This document shows positions 43,559 through 51,697 of a stretch of 61,368 nt of DNA, in pieces. Position 1 is the first letter of the stretch. Each line of letters starts with the position of its first letter. This DNA comes from Clostridia bacterium (lineage in GTDB: Bacteria > Bacillota > Clostridia > Christensenellales > Aristaeellaceae). The stretch is taken from NCBI GenBank assembly GCA_017434085.1, contig JAFRFY010000022.1, positions 1 to 61,368 on the forward strand, in the 5' to 3' direction. The notes under the pieces are model-generated. The model was given only the letters and a program-made list of their open reading frames with translations, did no database searches and had not been told where the DNA came from. The position numbers and the translations under genes are program-made.

Positions 43559-44335
43559 ATGATGAATTTGACTTACAGGGAGAAGGCGGTCCTGGCGGAA
43601 AAGGTCGCCCGCGCCGCCGGTGAGATGCTGGAGCGCCACGGCGCGCTGCACGTGCGCCGCAAGGCGGAAAACGATTTTGTGACCGAAATGGACGTCAAGA
43701 GCGAAAACCTGATCCGGGACATGCTGCTCACCGTCTGCCCAGAGGACGCCTTCTTCGGCGAGGAGGGCGGCGGCGAAATCACAGCCCGGGGCCGCTGGGT
43801 CGTGGACCCCATCGACGGCACCGCCAACTTCATGCGCGGCCAGAGGCTCTACACCATCTCCATCGCCTACGAGCACGAGGGCGCGCTGGTGGTCGGCTGC
43901 GTGTACAGCCCGGGCACGGACGAGCTCTTCCTCGCCGTGAAGGGCGAGGGCGCGACCCTCAACGGCAGGCCGATCCACGTCTCCGACGTCGAGCGCATGC
44001 GCGACGCCATCGTGCACATCGGCTTCGGCCACCGCAATCCCGAATACCTGGACGAGACCGAGAAGGTGCTGTTTCCCCTGCTCAGGCGCGTCAGCGACCT
44101 CCGCCGCTCCGGCACGGCGGCCTACGACCTGTGCACCGTCGCCGCGGGCCGGGCGGAGGCGTTCATCGAGCAGGGGCTGAACCTCTACGACTACGCCGCC
44201 GGCTACGTGATCCTCACGGAGGCGGGCGGCCGGCTGGACAGCTGGAAGCGCGGGCTGGACCCCCTCAAAACCGGCAGCCTGCTGGCGGGCAACGGCAGGC
44301 TTAACGCCGCCATACAGGACCTTTTGAATCCGTAA
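43559..44335 (+). CDS. Inositol monophosphatase family protein
   Basis: 258 residues. Metal sites: DFVTEMDVKSENLIRD, FFGEEGGG (Glu-Glu), WVVDPIDGTANFMRG (Asp-x-Ile-Asp-Gly-Thr), and the C-terminal LYDYAAGYVILTEAGG in which Asp stands where W-D-x-A-A-G is usual. Acts on inositol phosphate or another small phosphate such as PAP or fructose bisphosphate; not decided by sequence. ATG 43559 with CGGAG upstream; 43562 is an equal alternative. Confidence 0.9.
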   Translation: MMNLTYREKAVLAEKVARAAGEMLERHGALHVRRKAENDFVTEMDVKSENLIRDMLLTVCPEDAFFGEEGGGEITARGRWVVDPIDGTANFMRGQRLYTISIAYEHEGALVVGCVYSPGTDELFLAVKGEGATLNGRPIHVSDVERMRDAIVHIGFGHRNPEYLDETEKVLFPLLRRVSDLRRSGTAAYDLCTVAAGRAEAFIEQGLNLYDYAAGYVILTEAGGRLDSWKRGLDPLKTGSLLAGNGRLNAAIQDLLNP

Positions 44336-44337
44336 CG

Positions 44338-44472
44338 CTTCAGTCCGGACCTGTGTCTCAAGCGGGCGATGAGGGCATCGCCCCTACAACAACGTTGAGG
44401 CGCTCCCCTGATCGCCCAATCAACCGCACGGTATCCGTAGGGGCGATGCCCTCATCGCCCGTCGGACCGAAC
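44338..44472. repeat. Palindromic repeat array, locus 3
   Basis: Forward 24-mer unit at 44364-44387, a partial reverse unit (CTCCCCTGATCGCCC) ending at 44417, and a full reverse unit at 44437-44460. Outer flanks CTTCAGTCC (44338-44346) and GGACCGAAC (44464-44472) form a near inverted pair like the one at locus 1. Fills most of the gap before the cysS promoter. Confidence 0.8.
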
Positions 44473-44507
44473 AGCAACACACATCCGCAGAATTTACCCG
44501 CCCACGC

Positions 44508-44536
44508 TTGTTGTTTTCCCCGGGATTCACTATAAT
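44508..44536 (+). promoter_or_regulatory. Promoter of cysS
   Basis: TTGTTG (44508-44513), 17-base spacer, perfect TATAAT (44531-44536). Only about 30 bases of leader follow, so no T-box controls this tRNA synthetase. Confidence 0.7.
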
Positions 44537-44571
44537 GGCATCAACTTCGACGATCAAAAGAGGTATGTCTT

Positions 44572-45990
44572 ATGAAGCAGATGATGATTTACAACACGTT
44601 GAGCCGCAAAAAGGAGCCCTTCGTGCCGGTCAAAGAGGGCAAGGTGGGCATCTACGCCTGCGGCCCCACGGTCTACAACTACTTCCACATCGGCAACGCC
44701 CGGCCCTTCATCATATTCGACACCCTGCGCCGCTTCATGCGGCACCTGGGCTATCAGGTGACGTTCGTGCAGAACTTCACCGACATCGACGACAAGATGA
44801 TCAAGCGCGCCAACGAGGAGGGCACCACCGTCGAGGCCATCGCGGAGAAGTACATCGCGGAGTATTTTAAGGATGCCGAGGCCATCGGCGTGGAGAAGGC
44901 GGACGTGCATCCCCGGGCCACGAAGCACATCGGGGAGATCATCGGCCTGATCAAAAAGCTGGAGGCCAAGGGGCTGGCGTACCGTGTGGAGAACGGCGAC
45001 GTGTACTTCGACACCCAGGCGTGGCGCGCCAACTACGGGCGGCTCATCGGCCAGAACCTGGACGATTTGGAGTCCGGCGCCCGCGTGGAGGTGGGCGATT
45101 TGAAGCGCCACCCGATGGACTTCGCCCTGTGGAAGGCCAAAAAGCCCGGCGAGCCCTTCTGGAAGAGCCCCTGGGGCGAGGGCCGTCCCGGCTGGCACAT
45201 CGAGTGCTCCGCCATGTCCATGAAGTACCTGGGCGAGACCTTCGACATCCACTGCGGCGGCGTGGACCTGATCTTCCCCCACCACGAAAACGAGATCGCC
45301 CAGTCCGAGGGCGCGACCGGCAAGCCTTTCGCGCGCTACTGGATGCACAACGGCCACATCAACGTGGACAACAGGAAGATGTCCAAGTCCGCGGGCAACT
45401 TCTTCACCGTGCGCGATATCTCGAAGGAATTCGACCCCGAGGTCGTGCGCATGTTCATGCTGTCGGCCCACTACCGCAGCCCCATAAACTTCTCCCGCGA
45501 CCTGATGGAGCAGGCGAAGGCCGGCCTGGAGCGCCTCTACACTGCCCGGGACAACGCCGAGTTCGCCCTCGACCACGCCCCCGACAGGGAGATGAACGGC
45601 GAGGAGAAGGCATTCGTGGAACGGGCCAATGCTTTCGTGGACCGCTTCGACGACGCCATGTGCGACGATCTGAACACCTCCGAGGCCATGGGCGTGCTGT
45701 TCGAGTACGTGCGCGACATGAACACTGCGCTCGCGGACGCCAAGGCCCCGTGCAGGGCCGTCATCGAGGCGGGACTAAAGGCCCTCAACACCATGGCCCA
45801 CGATGTGCTGGGGCTTTTGATGAAGGAGGCCGACACCACCCCCGAGGACGTCAAGGCGCTGGTGCAGGCCCGCGTCGAGGCCAAGAAGGCGAAGAACTTC
45901 GCCGAGGCCGACCGCCTGCGCGACGAGGTGCTGGCGAAGGGCTACGTCATCGAGGACACCCCCAAGGGGCCGAAGGTCAAAAAAGCATAA
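44572..45990 (+). CDS. cysS: Cysteine-tRNA ligase
   Basis: 472 residues. HIGH motif in [17 protein letters not shown] with the zinc Cys, further zinc ligands in [14 protein letters not shown] and [15 protein letters not shown] motif [16 protein letters not shown], and the C-terminal DALR-type helical domain with [25 protein letters not shown]. Full length. A terminator follows 5 bases after the stop. Confidence 0.97.
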   Translation: MKQMMIYNTLSRKKEPFVPVKEGKVGIYACGPTVYNYFHIGNARPFIIFDTLRRFMRHLGYQVTFVQNFTDIDDKMIKRANEEGTTVEAIAEKYIAEYFKDAEAIGVEKADVHPRATKHIGEIIGLIKKLEAKGLAYRVENGDVYFDTQAWRANYGRLIGQNLDDLESGARVEVGDLKRHPMDFALWKAKKPGEPFWKSPWGEGRPGWHIECSAMSMKYLGETFDIHCGGVDLIFPHHENEIAQSEGATGKPFARYWMHNGHINVDNRKMSKSAGNFFTVRDISKEFDPEVVRMFMLSAHYRSPINFSRDLMEQAKAGLERLYTARDNAEFALDHAPDREMNGEEKAFVERANAFVDRFDDAMCDDLNTSEAMGVLFEYVRDMNTALADAKAPCRAVIEAGLKALNTMAHDVLGLLMKEADTTPEDVKALVQARVEAKKAKNFAEADRLRDEVLAKGYVIEDTPKGPKVKKA

Positions 45991-45995
45991 GGACA

Positions 45996-46030
45996 GCCGC
46001 TGACGTGTCAGATCGCGTCAGCGGCCTTTT
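45996..46030. terminator. Terminator of cysS
   Basis: GCCGCTGACG (45996-46005) pairs perfectly with CGTCAGCGGC (46016-46025), followed by CTTTTTC. It lies between convergent genes and may act both ways. Confidence 0.9.
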
Positions 46031-46639
46031 TCATTTGTCCGACAAAACCTTCTTCTGCCAGCTCCACTTGCCGCACTCCGGGCACTTCATGTACCGCGTG
46101 CGGCCCATGTGCATCGCCCACATGAACATGTTCATCGAAGGGATGTACCGGTTCCCGCACTTTTCGCAGGCGTAGTAGCCCACGTTGCGCTCCAGCTTCA
46201 TGGCGTACCACATGCCCACGCCGAAGATCACCACGGCCACGGCGATCAGTATCGCCTGCCACACCGTCTGCTTCACCAGATAACAGGCCGTGAACAGCAG
46301 TATCAGAAACGTCGCCGTGCACACATAGCCGATCACCCATTCCAGCTGCAAAAGCAGCTTGGCCTGCTCCTCGTACTTTTTCAATTCTATGAGGTTTTCC
46401 TCAGCCTTCTTGCTATAATCCTCCATCTGAATCCTCTCTCCCGTCAACAGCTCGTTGACCGTGATGTCCAGAAGGGCGCACAGCTCCAGCATGATGGACG
46501 AATCCGGCATGGATCGGCCCGTCTCCCACTTGGAGACCGCCCGGTCCGTGATGCCGAGCCGCTCGCCCAGCTGGGCCTGCGTCAACCCCTTCTCCTTGCG
46601 ACAGGCAGAAATGAATTTGCCGATACTGACCTGATCCAC
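46031..46639 (-). CDS. XRE-family regulator with membrane helices and zinc ribbon
   Basis: 202 residues: N-terminal helix-turn-helix (GKFISACRKEKGLTQAQLGERLGITDRAVSKWETGRSMPDSSIMLELCALL), two membrane helices (about 100-145), and a C-terminal zinc ribbon (YACEKCGNRYIP … MKCPECGKW). A common Firmicutes layout for membrane-bound XRE regulators whose signal is unknown. GTG start at 46639 follows GGGAGG; the longer ORF has no site. TACAAT at 46668-46663 may be its -10, with paired palindromes just upstream. Confidence 0.85.
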   Translation of the reverse strand: MDQVSIGKFISACRKEKGLTQAQLGERLGITDRAVSKWETGRSMPDSSIMLELCALLDITVNELLTGERIQMEDYSKKAEENLIELKKYEEQAKLLLQLEWVIGYVCTATFLILLFTACYLVKQTVWQAILIAVAVVIFGVGMWYAMKLERNVGYYACEKCGNRYIPSMNMFMWAMHMGRTRYMKCPECGKWSWQKKVLSDK

Positions 46640-46692
46640 CCTCGCGCCTCCCTTCTGCCCGTATTGTACCCATTTGGGATTCAGATGACCAC

Positions 46693-46727
46693 ACACCGGC
46701 GGTTGAAATCGACCCAACCGGCGGTTG
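46693..46727 (-). promoter_or_regulatory. Paired palindromic operator-like sites upstream of the XRE gene
   Basis: ACCGGCGGTTGA occurs twice (46695-46706, 46717-46728), 22 bases apart, about two DNA turns. The second is the centre of a perfect 13-base palindrome CAACCG-G-CGGTTG (46715-46727); the first has 5 of 6 half-site pairs. They lie just upstream of the probable -35/-10 of the XRE gene, so self-regulation is likely. Confidence 0.55.
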
Positions 46728-46729
46728 AG

Positions 46730-47212
46730 TCAGCATGAAAAATAGTTATCGGCGTCCTCTCTGGATGTGAAGCGGTGTATTTCCACGCCCCCGGCGCACT
46801 CCAGGCACTGTATGATATATGGCCTGACCTCATCCTGAAAATCGCGGACGAACGCCGTGAACGCCGGGTCCTCCGCCGTCTCCACCCAGGGCATGTCCTC
46901 CCGGGGGACGCCGCGCCTGTCGGCGATGCCCGTAAGGCAGACCTCCGCGGGGTAGTCGAGGAAGAATACGGTGTCGCACCGATCAAGCCGCGCCTCCAGC
47001 GTCCGGGCGTAGTTGCCGTCGATGATCCATTGATCCATCATAAGCGCCGCGCGAAGCCGCCGGTCGAATTCATCCCGCGAAACCGCCGTTTTGTCGGCAT
47101 TCCAGTAAAGCCTGTCCAGGTAGACGATCGGCAGGCCGGTAATCTCCCGAAGCCGCCTTGCAAACGTGCTCTTGCCGCTGCCCGGACAGCCGATCACCAG
47201 GGCGCGCTTCAT
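46730..47212 (-). CDS. P-loop nucleotide kinase (adenylate kinase/FlaR-like)
   Basis: 160 residues: Walker A LVIGCPGSGKSTFARRL, then LPIVYLDRLYWNADKTAVSRDEF and WIIDGNYARTLEARLDRCDTVFFLDYPAEVCL, the pattern of small kinases labelled 'topology modulation protein' or AAA_17. The substrate is unknown. Its ATG overlaps the cbiD stop (ATGA), so it is translated with the cobalamin operon, though it does not look like CobU or CobP. Confidence 0.8.
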   Translation of the reverse strand: MKRALVIGCPGSGKSTFARRLREITGLPIVYLDRLYWNADKTAVSRDEFDRRLRAALMMDQWIIDGNYARTLEARLDRCDTVFFLDYPAEVCLTGIADRRGVPREDMPWVETAEDPAFTAFVRDFQDEVRPYIIQCLECAGGVEIHRFTSREDADNYFSC

Positions 47213-48345
47213 GTCCGCCACTCCGCCGAGAGCCTTTCGGCGTTTTCGCTCTGCACCAGCACGCCCTTCCATGGCTCCGCGTTGGTGAAGCATATGAACC
47301 CGATCTCCATGCCCACAGGCACCCAGCGCTCCAGCGTCGCCTGTATGCGCGCGCCCAGCGTCGCCATGACGGGCTGAAGCAGCCCCCGGCCGTCGATGGC
47401 CTCCAGCGCGGCGTCGGTGGTCACGCAGCTCTGGATGTCCTTGAGCAATTCGACATCCCCGCCGCATTGGAGCGCGCAGGCGATCAGCGTCTCCATGCGC
47501 CCGTCCCCGTAGGCGGAATGGGTGTTGTGCAGCCCGATGCCCAGCTTCACCAGCTTGCCGATGTGCCCCACCAGCAGTATGCGCTCAAAGCCGTGGCTCA
47601 CCGCCGCCTCGACGCCGTCGCCGATGAAATTGCTCACCGACACCTGCCGCCGCATGTCGAGCCCCAGCGTCTCGCGGGCAAAAACCTCCCCGTAATTGCC
47701 GGGGCACAGCAGCACGCCCTTCGCGCCGCCCGCGGACAGCACGCTCAGCTCCAATTTGATAGTGTCCACCAGCGCCGCGTTGCTCATGGGCTCCACGATG
47801 CCGGTGGTGCCGATCACCGAGATGCCCCCCTCGATGCCGATGCGCGGGTTGAAGGTCTTTTTCGCCAGCGCCGCGCCGTCCGGTATGGAGACGGTGATCT
47901 TCACGCCCCCGCCGTAGCCCTGATCCGCGCACACTGCCTCCACGGCCTCACGGATCATGCGCCGGGGGGTGGAATTGATGGCCGCCGCGCCCACGGGTTG
48001 GTCCAGACCCGCCTTCGTGACGCGCCCGACGCCCTCTCCCCCGTCGATAAAAATACCGACGTCGGTTTTTTCTGCCGCAGCGTACACCAGTATGCCGTTG
48101 GTGATGTCGGGGTCGTCGCCGCTGTCCTTCTGAACGGCGCACTTTACAAAGCCCGCGCCGAAGTGAATATCCAGTATCTCCAGCGTCAGCCGTATACCCT
48201 TGGGGGTGTCCAGGCAGACGCTCTCCACGGGCTTCCCCGTCAGCAGCATCAAAGCCGCGGCCTTCGCCGCCCCCGCCGCGCAGGAGCCTGTGGTGTAGCC
48301 GCAGCGCATGGTCTTTCCGCCCTTGGTGATGTAATGACGCAGCAT
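47209..48345 (-). CDS. cbiD: Cobalt-precorrin-5B C1-methyltransferase CbiD
   Basis: 378 residues. Signature RCGYTTGSCAAGAAKAA at the N-terminus, DDPDITNG, INSTPRRMI, GIEGGISVIGTTGIVEPMS and PGNYGEVFAR, then KLVKLGIGLHNTHSAYGDGRME. Acts in the anaerobic corrin ring pathway after CbiG. Start ATG 48345 after GGGGAG, 2 bases behind cbiC; the longer ORF runs through cbiC in another frame. Confidence 0.94.
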   Translation of the reverse strand: MLRHYITKGGKTMRCGYTTGSCAAGAAKAAALMLLTGKPVESVCLDTPKGIRLTLEILDIHFGAGFVKCAVQKDSGDDPDITNGILVYAAAEKTDVGIFIDGGEGVGRVTKAGLDQPVGAAAINSTPRRMIREAVEAVCADQGYGGGVKITVSIPDGAALAKKTFNPRIGIEGGISVIGTTGIVEPMSNAALVDTIKLELSVLSAGGAKGVLLCPGNYGEVFARETLGLDMRRQVSVSNFIGDGVEAAVSHGFERILLVGHIGKLVKLGIGLHNTHSAYGDGRMETLIACALQCGGDVELLKDIQSCVTTDAALEAIDGRGLLQPVMATLGARIQATLERWVPVGMEIGFICFTNAEPWKGVLVQSENAERLSAEWRT

Positions 48346-48347
48346 GG

Positions 48348-48977
48348 CTATCTCCCCAGCATGTACAGAAGCGCATTGCAGATGGCCGCGGCCACGTTGC
48401 TGCCGCCCTTTCTGCCCCGGGCCACGATGTAGGGCACGTCGGCGGTCATGATGAGCTCCTTGGACTGCACCACGTTCACAAACCCCACCGGCACGCCGAT
48501 GACGAGCTTCGGGTCGAGCCTGCCCTCCGCGATCATCTCGTAGATGTGTATGAGCGCCGTCGGGGCGTTGCCGATGGCGAATATCAGCGGCCTTTGAAGC
48601 CCCGCCGCCTTCTCCATGGCCTGCACCGCCCGGGTGGTGCCGCTTCGCTTCGCGGCCTCCGCCACGTCCGCATCGCCTATGAAGCAGAACGCCTCGCCGC
48701 CGTGGCTGTGAAGCGCCTTTTTGTTGATGCCGGACATGGCCATGGTGGTGTCCGTCACGATGGCCGCGCCGTTTTGTATGGCGTCGAGCGCCTTCTCCAC
48801 GACGCCCTCCGAGAAGCACAGCGTGTCGGCGTAGTCGAAGTCCGCCGTAGTGTGGATCACACGCTTGACGATCGGCGCAAGCGCCGGATCGATGGGGTGT
48901 TTAAGCTCCTGGCCGATGATCTCAAAGCTGCGGGCCTCGATCTCCATGGGCGCGACCCGTTCCAGTTCAATCTTCAT
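48348..48977 (-). CDS. cbiC: Precorrin-8X methylmutase CbiC
   Basis: 209 residues catalysing the methyl shift from C11 to C12 that yields (cobalt-)hydrogenobyrinate. The catalytic His lies in VKRVIHTTADFDYAD; VTDTTMAMSGI, IFAIGNAPTALIHIYEM and the ending RGRKGGSNVAAAICNALLY are all typical. Overlaps the cbiJET gene by 11 bases. Confidence 0.96.
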   Translation of the reverse strand: MKIELERVAPMEIEARSFEIIGQELKHPIDPALAPIVKRVIHTTADFDYADTLCFSEGVVEKALDAIQNGAAIVTDTTMAMSGINKKALHSHGGEAFCFIGDADVAEAAKRSGTTRAVQAMEKAAGLQRPLIFAIGNAPTALIHIYEMIAEGRLDPKLVIGVPVGFVNVVQSKELIMTADVPYIVARGRKGGSNVAAAICNALLYMLGR

Positions 48978-50967
48978 GTTCGTCCTCCCGCCGCTGCAGG
49001 GCGGCTATGGTGATGGGATTGAGCGCCGTCATCAGGTGCACCCGCCCGGCCTTCCGGCTTCGGGAGAGGTTCATCTGGACGACCTCCGCGTCTTCAAACC
49101 CGAATTGCGCGATGATCTGCGCGATCTCGCCGGTGGATTCCAGCGCGATGGCGTTGATCACGATGCGCACGCGCGGGTTTTTTTCAAGCAGGCGCGCCAC
49201 GATCTGCGCCATGTTGCCGCTGGAGCCGCCGATGAAGGCGTGCGTGGGCGCGGGCAGGTCCGCCATAGCCTCCGGTGCCATGCCGCGAACCACCTCAAGA
49301 TTCGTCTGAGCAAACCGACGTCGGTTTTTTTCTATCAATTCCGCCGCGTCCTCCCGGCACTCGACGGCGTACACCCGCCCCTTCGGGCAGTTCAGCGCCA
49401 GCTCCACCGACACGGACCCCGTGCCCGCGCCGATGTCGTAGACCACCGCGTCCTCCGTCAGCTTAAGCTTCGAGATCGACACCGCGCGCACCTCGCTCTT
49501 GGTCATGGGCACGGCCTTCGCGCCCTCGGTTCCCAGGTTGCGCTCAAAGGCCTCGTCGGGCAGGCCCACGGGCAGAAACGCCTTTGAAACCGCATGCTCC
49601 ACCAGTATGGCGCTCAGCGGAGCGCAGGCGTAATCCTTCAATTCAAGCGCCGTGCCGCGGGTCAGCTTCTCGTCCGGGTATGAAAGCCGCTCACCCACGC
49701 TCACGACGGCGTCGCCCATCCCCGCGCCGATCAGGTCCGCGCAGACGCGCTTCACGGCGTCCGCCCCGTCCATGAGGGCGAACACCTTGCCAGTGCGCCT
49801 GATCTCCGGCACGATGGAGCCTTCCCGCCCGTGCAGCGATATGGCCCGGGCGTCGTCCCAGCTGGTTTGAAGCCGCGCGCACAGCACCTGCATGGAGCTC
49901 AGCCCCGGGATCACCCGAACCCGGTCGGTTTTAAGCATCGGCAGCAGCTTTTTGGTGCCGCTGTAGAACCCGGAATCCCCGGACATCACCACCGCGAAGC
50001 GCCGGTAGTCCGGGTGCGCCGCCATGCAATCGGCGATCTTCCGCGGCGCGATCTCTGAAAAGCCGGGCTTGCCGTAGTCCGCCGTCGCCTCCAGCATGCG
50101 CCGCGCGCCGATCATGCAGTCGCAGTTGCGAAGCGCCTCGTCCGCCTCAAAGGTCAGCGTGCCCCGGGAGCCCATGCCGATGCCGACCACCGCGACCTCC
50201 CGGGCGGGTGTCAGGCCGTACTTCTCCACCAGCCAGCGCACCGTCTGCGCGTAGTCCATGCCCTCCGCCTGGGGCGGCTGGCCGATCACCACGCACCGCG
50301 CCCCGGCCCGACGCGCGGCCTCCAGCTTTTCTTCAAAGCCGCCGCTCCTGCCGGATTCCTTGGTGACCAGGTACTTCGCGCCGATGCTCTCAAGCGTGGC
50401 GACGTTCATATCCACGGAAAAGGGCCCCTGCATGGCGATGATGTGCGCCGGCGCAAACCCCGCCGCCTCGCAGGCCGCCAGCGACGACGCCATCGGCAGC
50501 ACCCGCGGGTAGAACCGGTTCTGATAGTCTCGAACGCGGGTGTAGGGCGCGAGCTCCTTGCTGCCGGTGGCCAGCAGCGCCGCGCCCTCGTGCCCGGCCA
50601 GGTAGTCCGCCGCGCCCTGTATGGAATCCACATACACGGCGTCCGCGTCCGCCGTCTCCCCGTCCCGGTTCAGCCGGATATAACCGACTCCGGTCTGTTT
50701 GCAGGCATTCTGGATGGTTTCGGAGGCCAGCGTGGCGAAGGGATGGGTGGCGTCGATCACGGCGTCGAAGCGCCTTGCCTCAAACAGCCGCCGCATGCCC
50801 GCTCCGTCCAGCCGCCCGGCCAGCACCTCGACGTTCTCTCCCCGGGGAATCAGCGCCTCGCCGTAGTCCGTGGCCACGCAAACGCACACCTTCACCGGCT
50901 GTCCCACGAGGCATTCCACCAGCCGACGGCCCTCCGTCGTGCCCGCGAAGACGCAGATCTCAGACAT
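48967..50967 (-). CDS. CbiJ-CbiE-CbiT triple fusion
   Basis: 666 residues combining three steps. About 1-250: precorrin-6A reductase CbiJ (ICVFAGTTEGRRLVECL, DATHPFATLASETIQ, YLVTKESGRSGGFEEKLEAA). About 258-460: CbiE methyltransferase (VAVVGIGMGSRGTLT, VVMSGDSGFYSGTKKLL, GLSSMQVLCARLQTSWDDA). About 470-666: CbiT (MTKSEVRAVSISKLKL, VVYDIGAGTGSVSVELAL, AFIGGSSGNM). CbiE-CbiT fusions (CobL) are common; having the reductase in front as well is less so. Frame is unbroken. Overlaps both neighbours. Confidence 0.92.
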   Translation of the reverse strand: MSEICVFAGTTEGRRLVECLVGQPVKVCVCVATDYGEALIPRGENVEVLAGRLDGAGMRRLFEARRFDAVIDATHPFATLASETIQNACKQTGVGYIRLNRDGETADADAVYVDSIQGAADYLAGHEGAALLATGSKELAPYTRVRDYQNRFYPRVLPMASSLAACEAAGFAPAHIIAMQGPFSVDMNVATLESIGAKYLVTKESGRSGGFEEKLEAARRAGARCVVIGQPPQAEGMDYAQTVRWLVEKYGLTPAREVAVVGIGMGSRGTLTFEADEALRNCDCMIGARRMLEATADYGKPGFSEIAPRKIADCMAAHPDYRRFAVVMSGDSGFYSGTKKLLPMLKTDRVRVIPGLSSMQVLCARLQTSWDDARAISLHGREGSIVPEIRRTGKVFALMDGADAVKRVCADLIGAGMGDAVVSVGERLSYPDEKLTRGTALELKDYACAPLSAILVEHAVSKAFLPVGLPDEAFERNLGTEGAKAVPMTKSEVRAVSISKLKLTEDAVVYDIGAGTGSVSVELALNCPKGRVYAVECREDAAELIEKNRRRFAQTNLEVVRGMAPEAMADLPAPTHAFIGGSSGNMAQIVARLLEKNPRVRIVINAIALESTGEIAQIIAQFGFEDAEVVQMNLSRSRKAGRVHLMTALNPITIAALQRREDEHED

Positions 50968-51697
50968 CCTTATACCCCCTGGGCGTCACCATTTTGCCGC
51001 CGATGACCCGCGTGAAGGCGTTGCCGATAAACACGGTGGTAAACATGTCGGCGTCATAGTCGCGCAGCGCGGAGAGGGGCATGATCTGTGTATCCTCGCC
51101 CTCCCGGCCGATGTTGCGCACAACGCCGCACACGGTGTCCGGGCTTTGGTGTTTAAGCACGATATCGCAGGCCTTTTGCAGGTAGTCCCGGCGCTTTAAG
51201 CTCCGGGGATTGTAGAGCACGATGCCGAAGTTGCCCGCCGCCGCGCAGTCCAGCCGCTTTTCGATCAGTTCCCAGGGCGTGAGCAGGTCGGACAGGCTGA
51301 TGACGGCGAAATCGTGGGTCAGCGGCGCGCCAAGGCGGCACCCGCCGGAGGTGGCCGCGGTCAGCCCGCCGATCACCTCGACCGCAACGTCGTCATCCTC
51401 GCCCAGCAGCTCGTAGATGAGCCCCGCCATGCCGTAGATGCCCGCGTCGCCGGAGCAGATCATCGCCACGTCCCGGCCCTCCCTGGCCATGTCCAGCGCC
51501 ATTTTGCAGCGGTCCACCTCGCGCCGCATGGGCGTGGTGAAGAATTCCTTGTCCGGAAAGTGCGCCTTCACCAGATCGACGTACACGTGATAGCCCACGA
51601 TCACGTCGCAGGCGTTGAGCGCGTTGACGGCCTTCACCGTCATCTCCTCATAGTCGCCGGGGCCGATGCCCACCACGCGAATCTTAGCCAAATTCAA
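50960..51697 (-). CDS. cbiH: Cobalt-precorrin-3B C17-methyltransferase CbiH
   Basis: 245 residues, class III SAM methyltransferase: IRVVGIGPGDYEEMTVKAV, YHVYVDLV, MICSGDAGIYGMAGLIYE, IGGLTAATSGGCRLGAPLTHDFAVISLSDLLTPW and LYNPRSLKRRDYL. Contracts the ring with CbiG help in the anaerobic route. Overlaps cbiG by 14 bases and cbiJET by 8. Confidence 0.95.
   Translation of the reverse strand: MNLAKIRVVGIGPGDYEEMTVKAVNALNACDVIVGYHVYVDLVKAHFPDKEFFTTPMRREVDRCKMALDMAREGRDVAMICSGDAGIYGMAGLIYELLGEDDDVAVEVIGGLTAATSGGCRLGAPLTHDFAVISLSDLLTPWELIEKRLDCAAAGNFGIVLYNPRSLKRRDYLQKACDIVLKHQSPDTVCGVVRNIGREGEDTQIMPLSALRDYDADMFTTVFIGNAFTRVIGGKMVTPRGYKDV

Noticed and set aside
44461..44571. T-box leader before cysS
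   Set aside because: Promoter to start codon is only about 35 bases and no TGGNACCGCG core is present.
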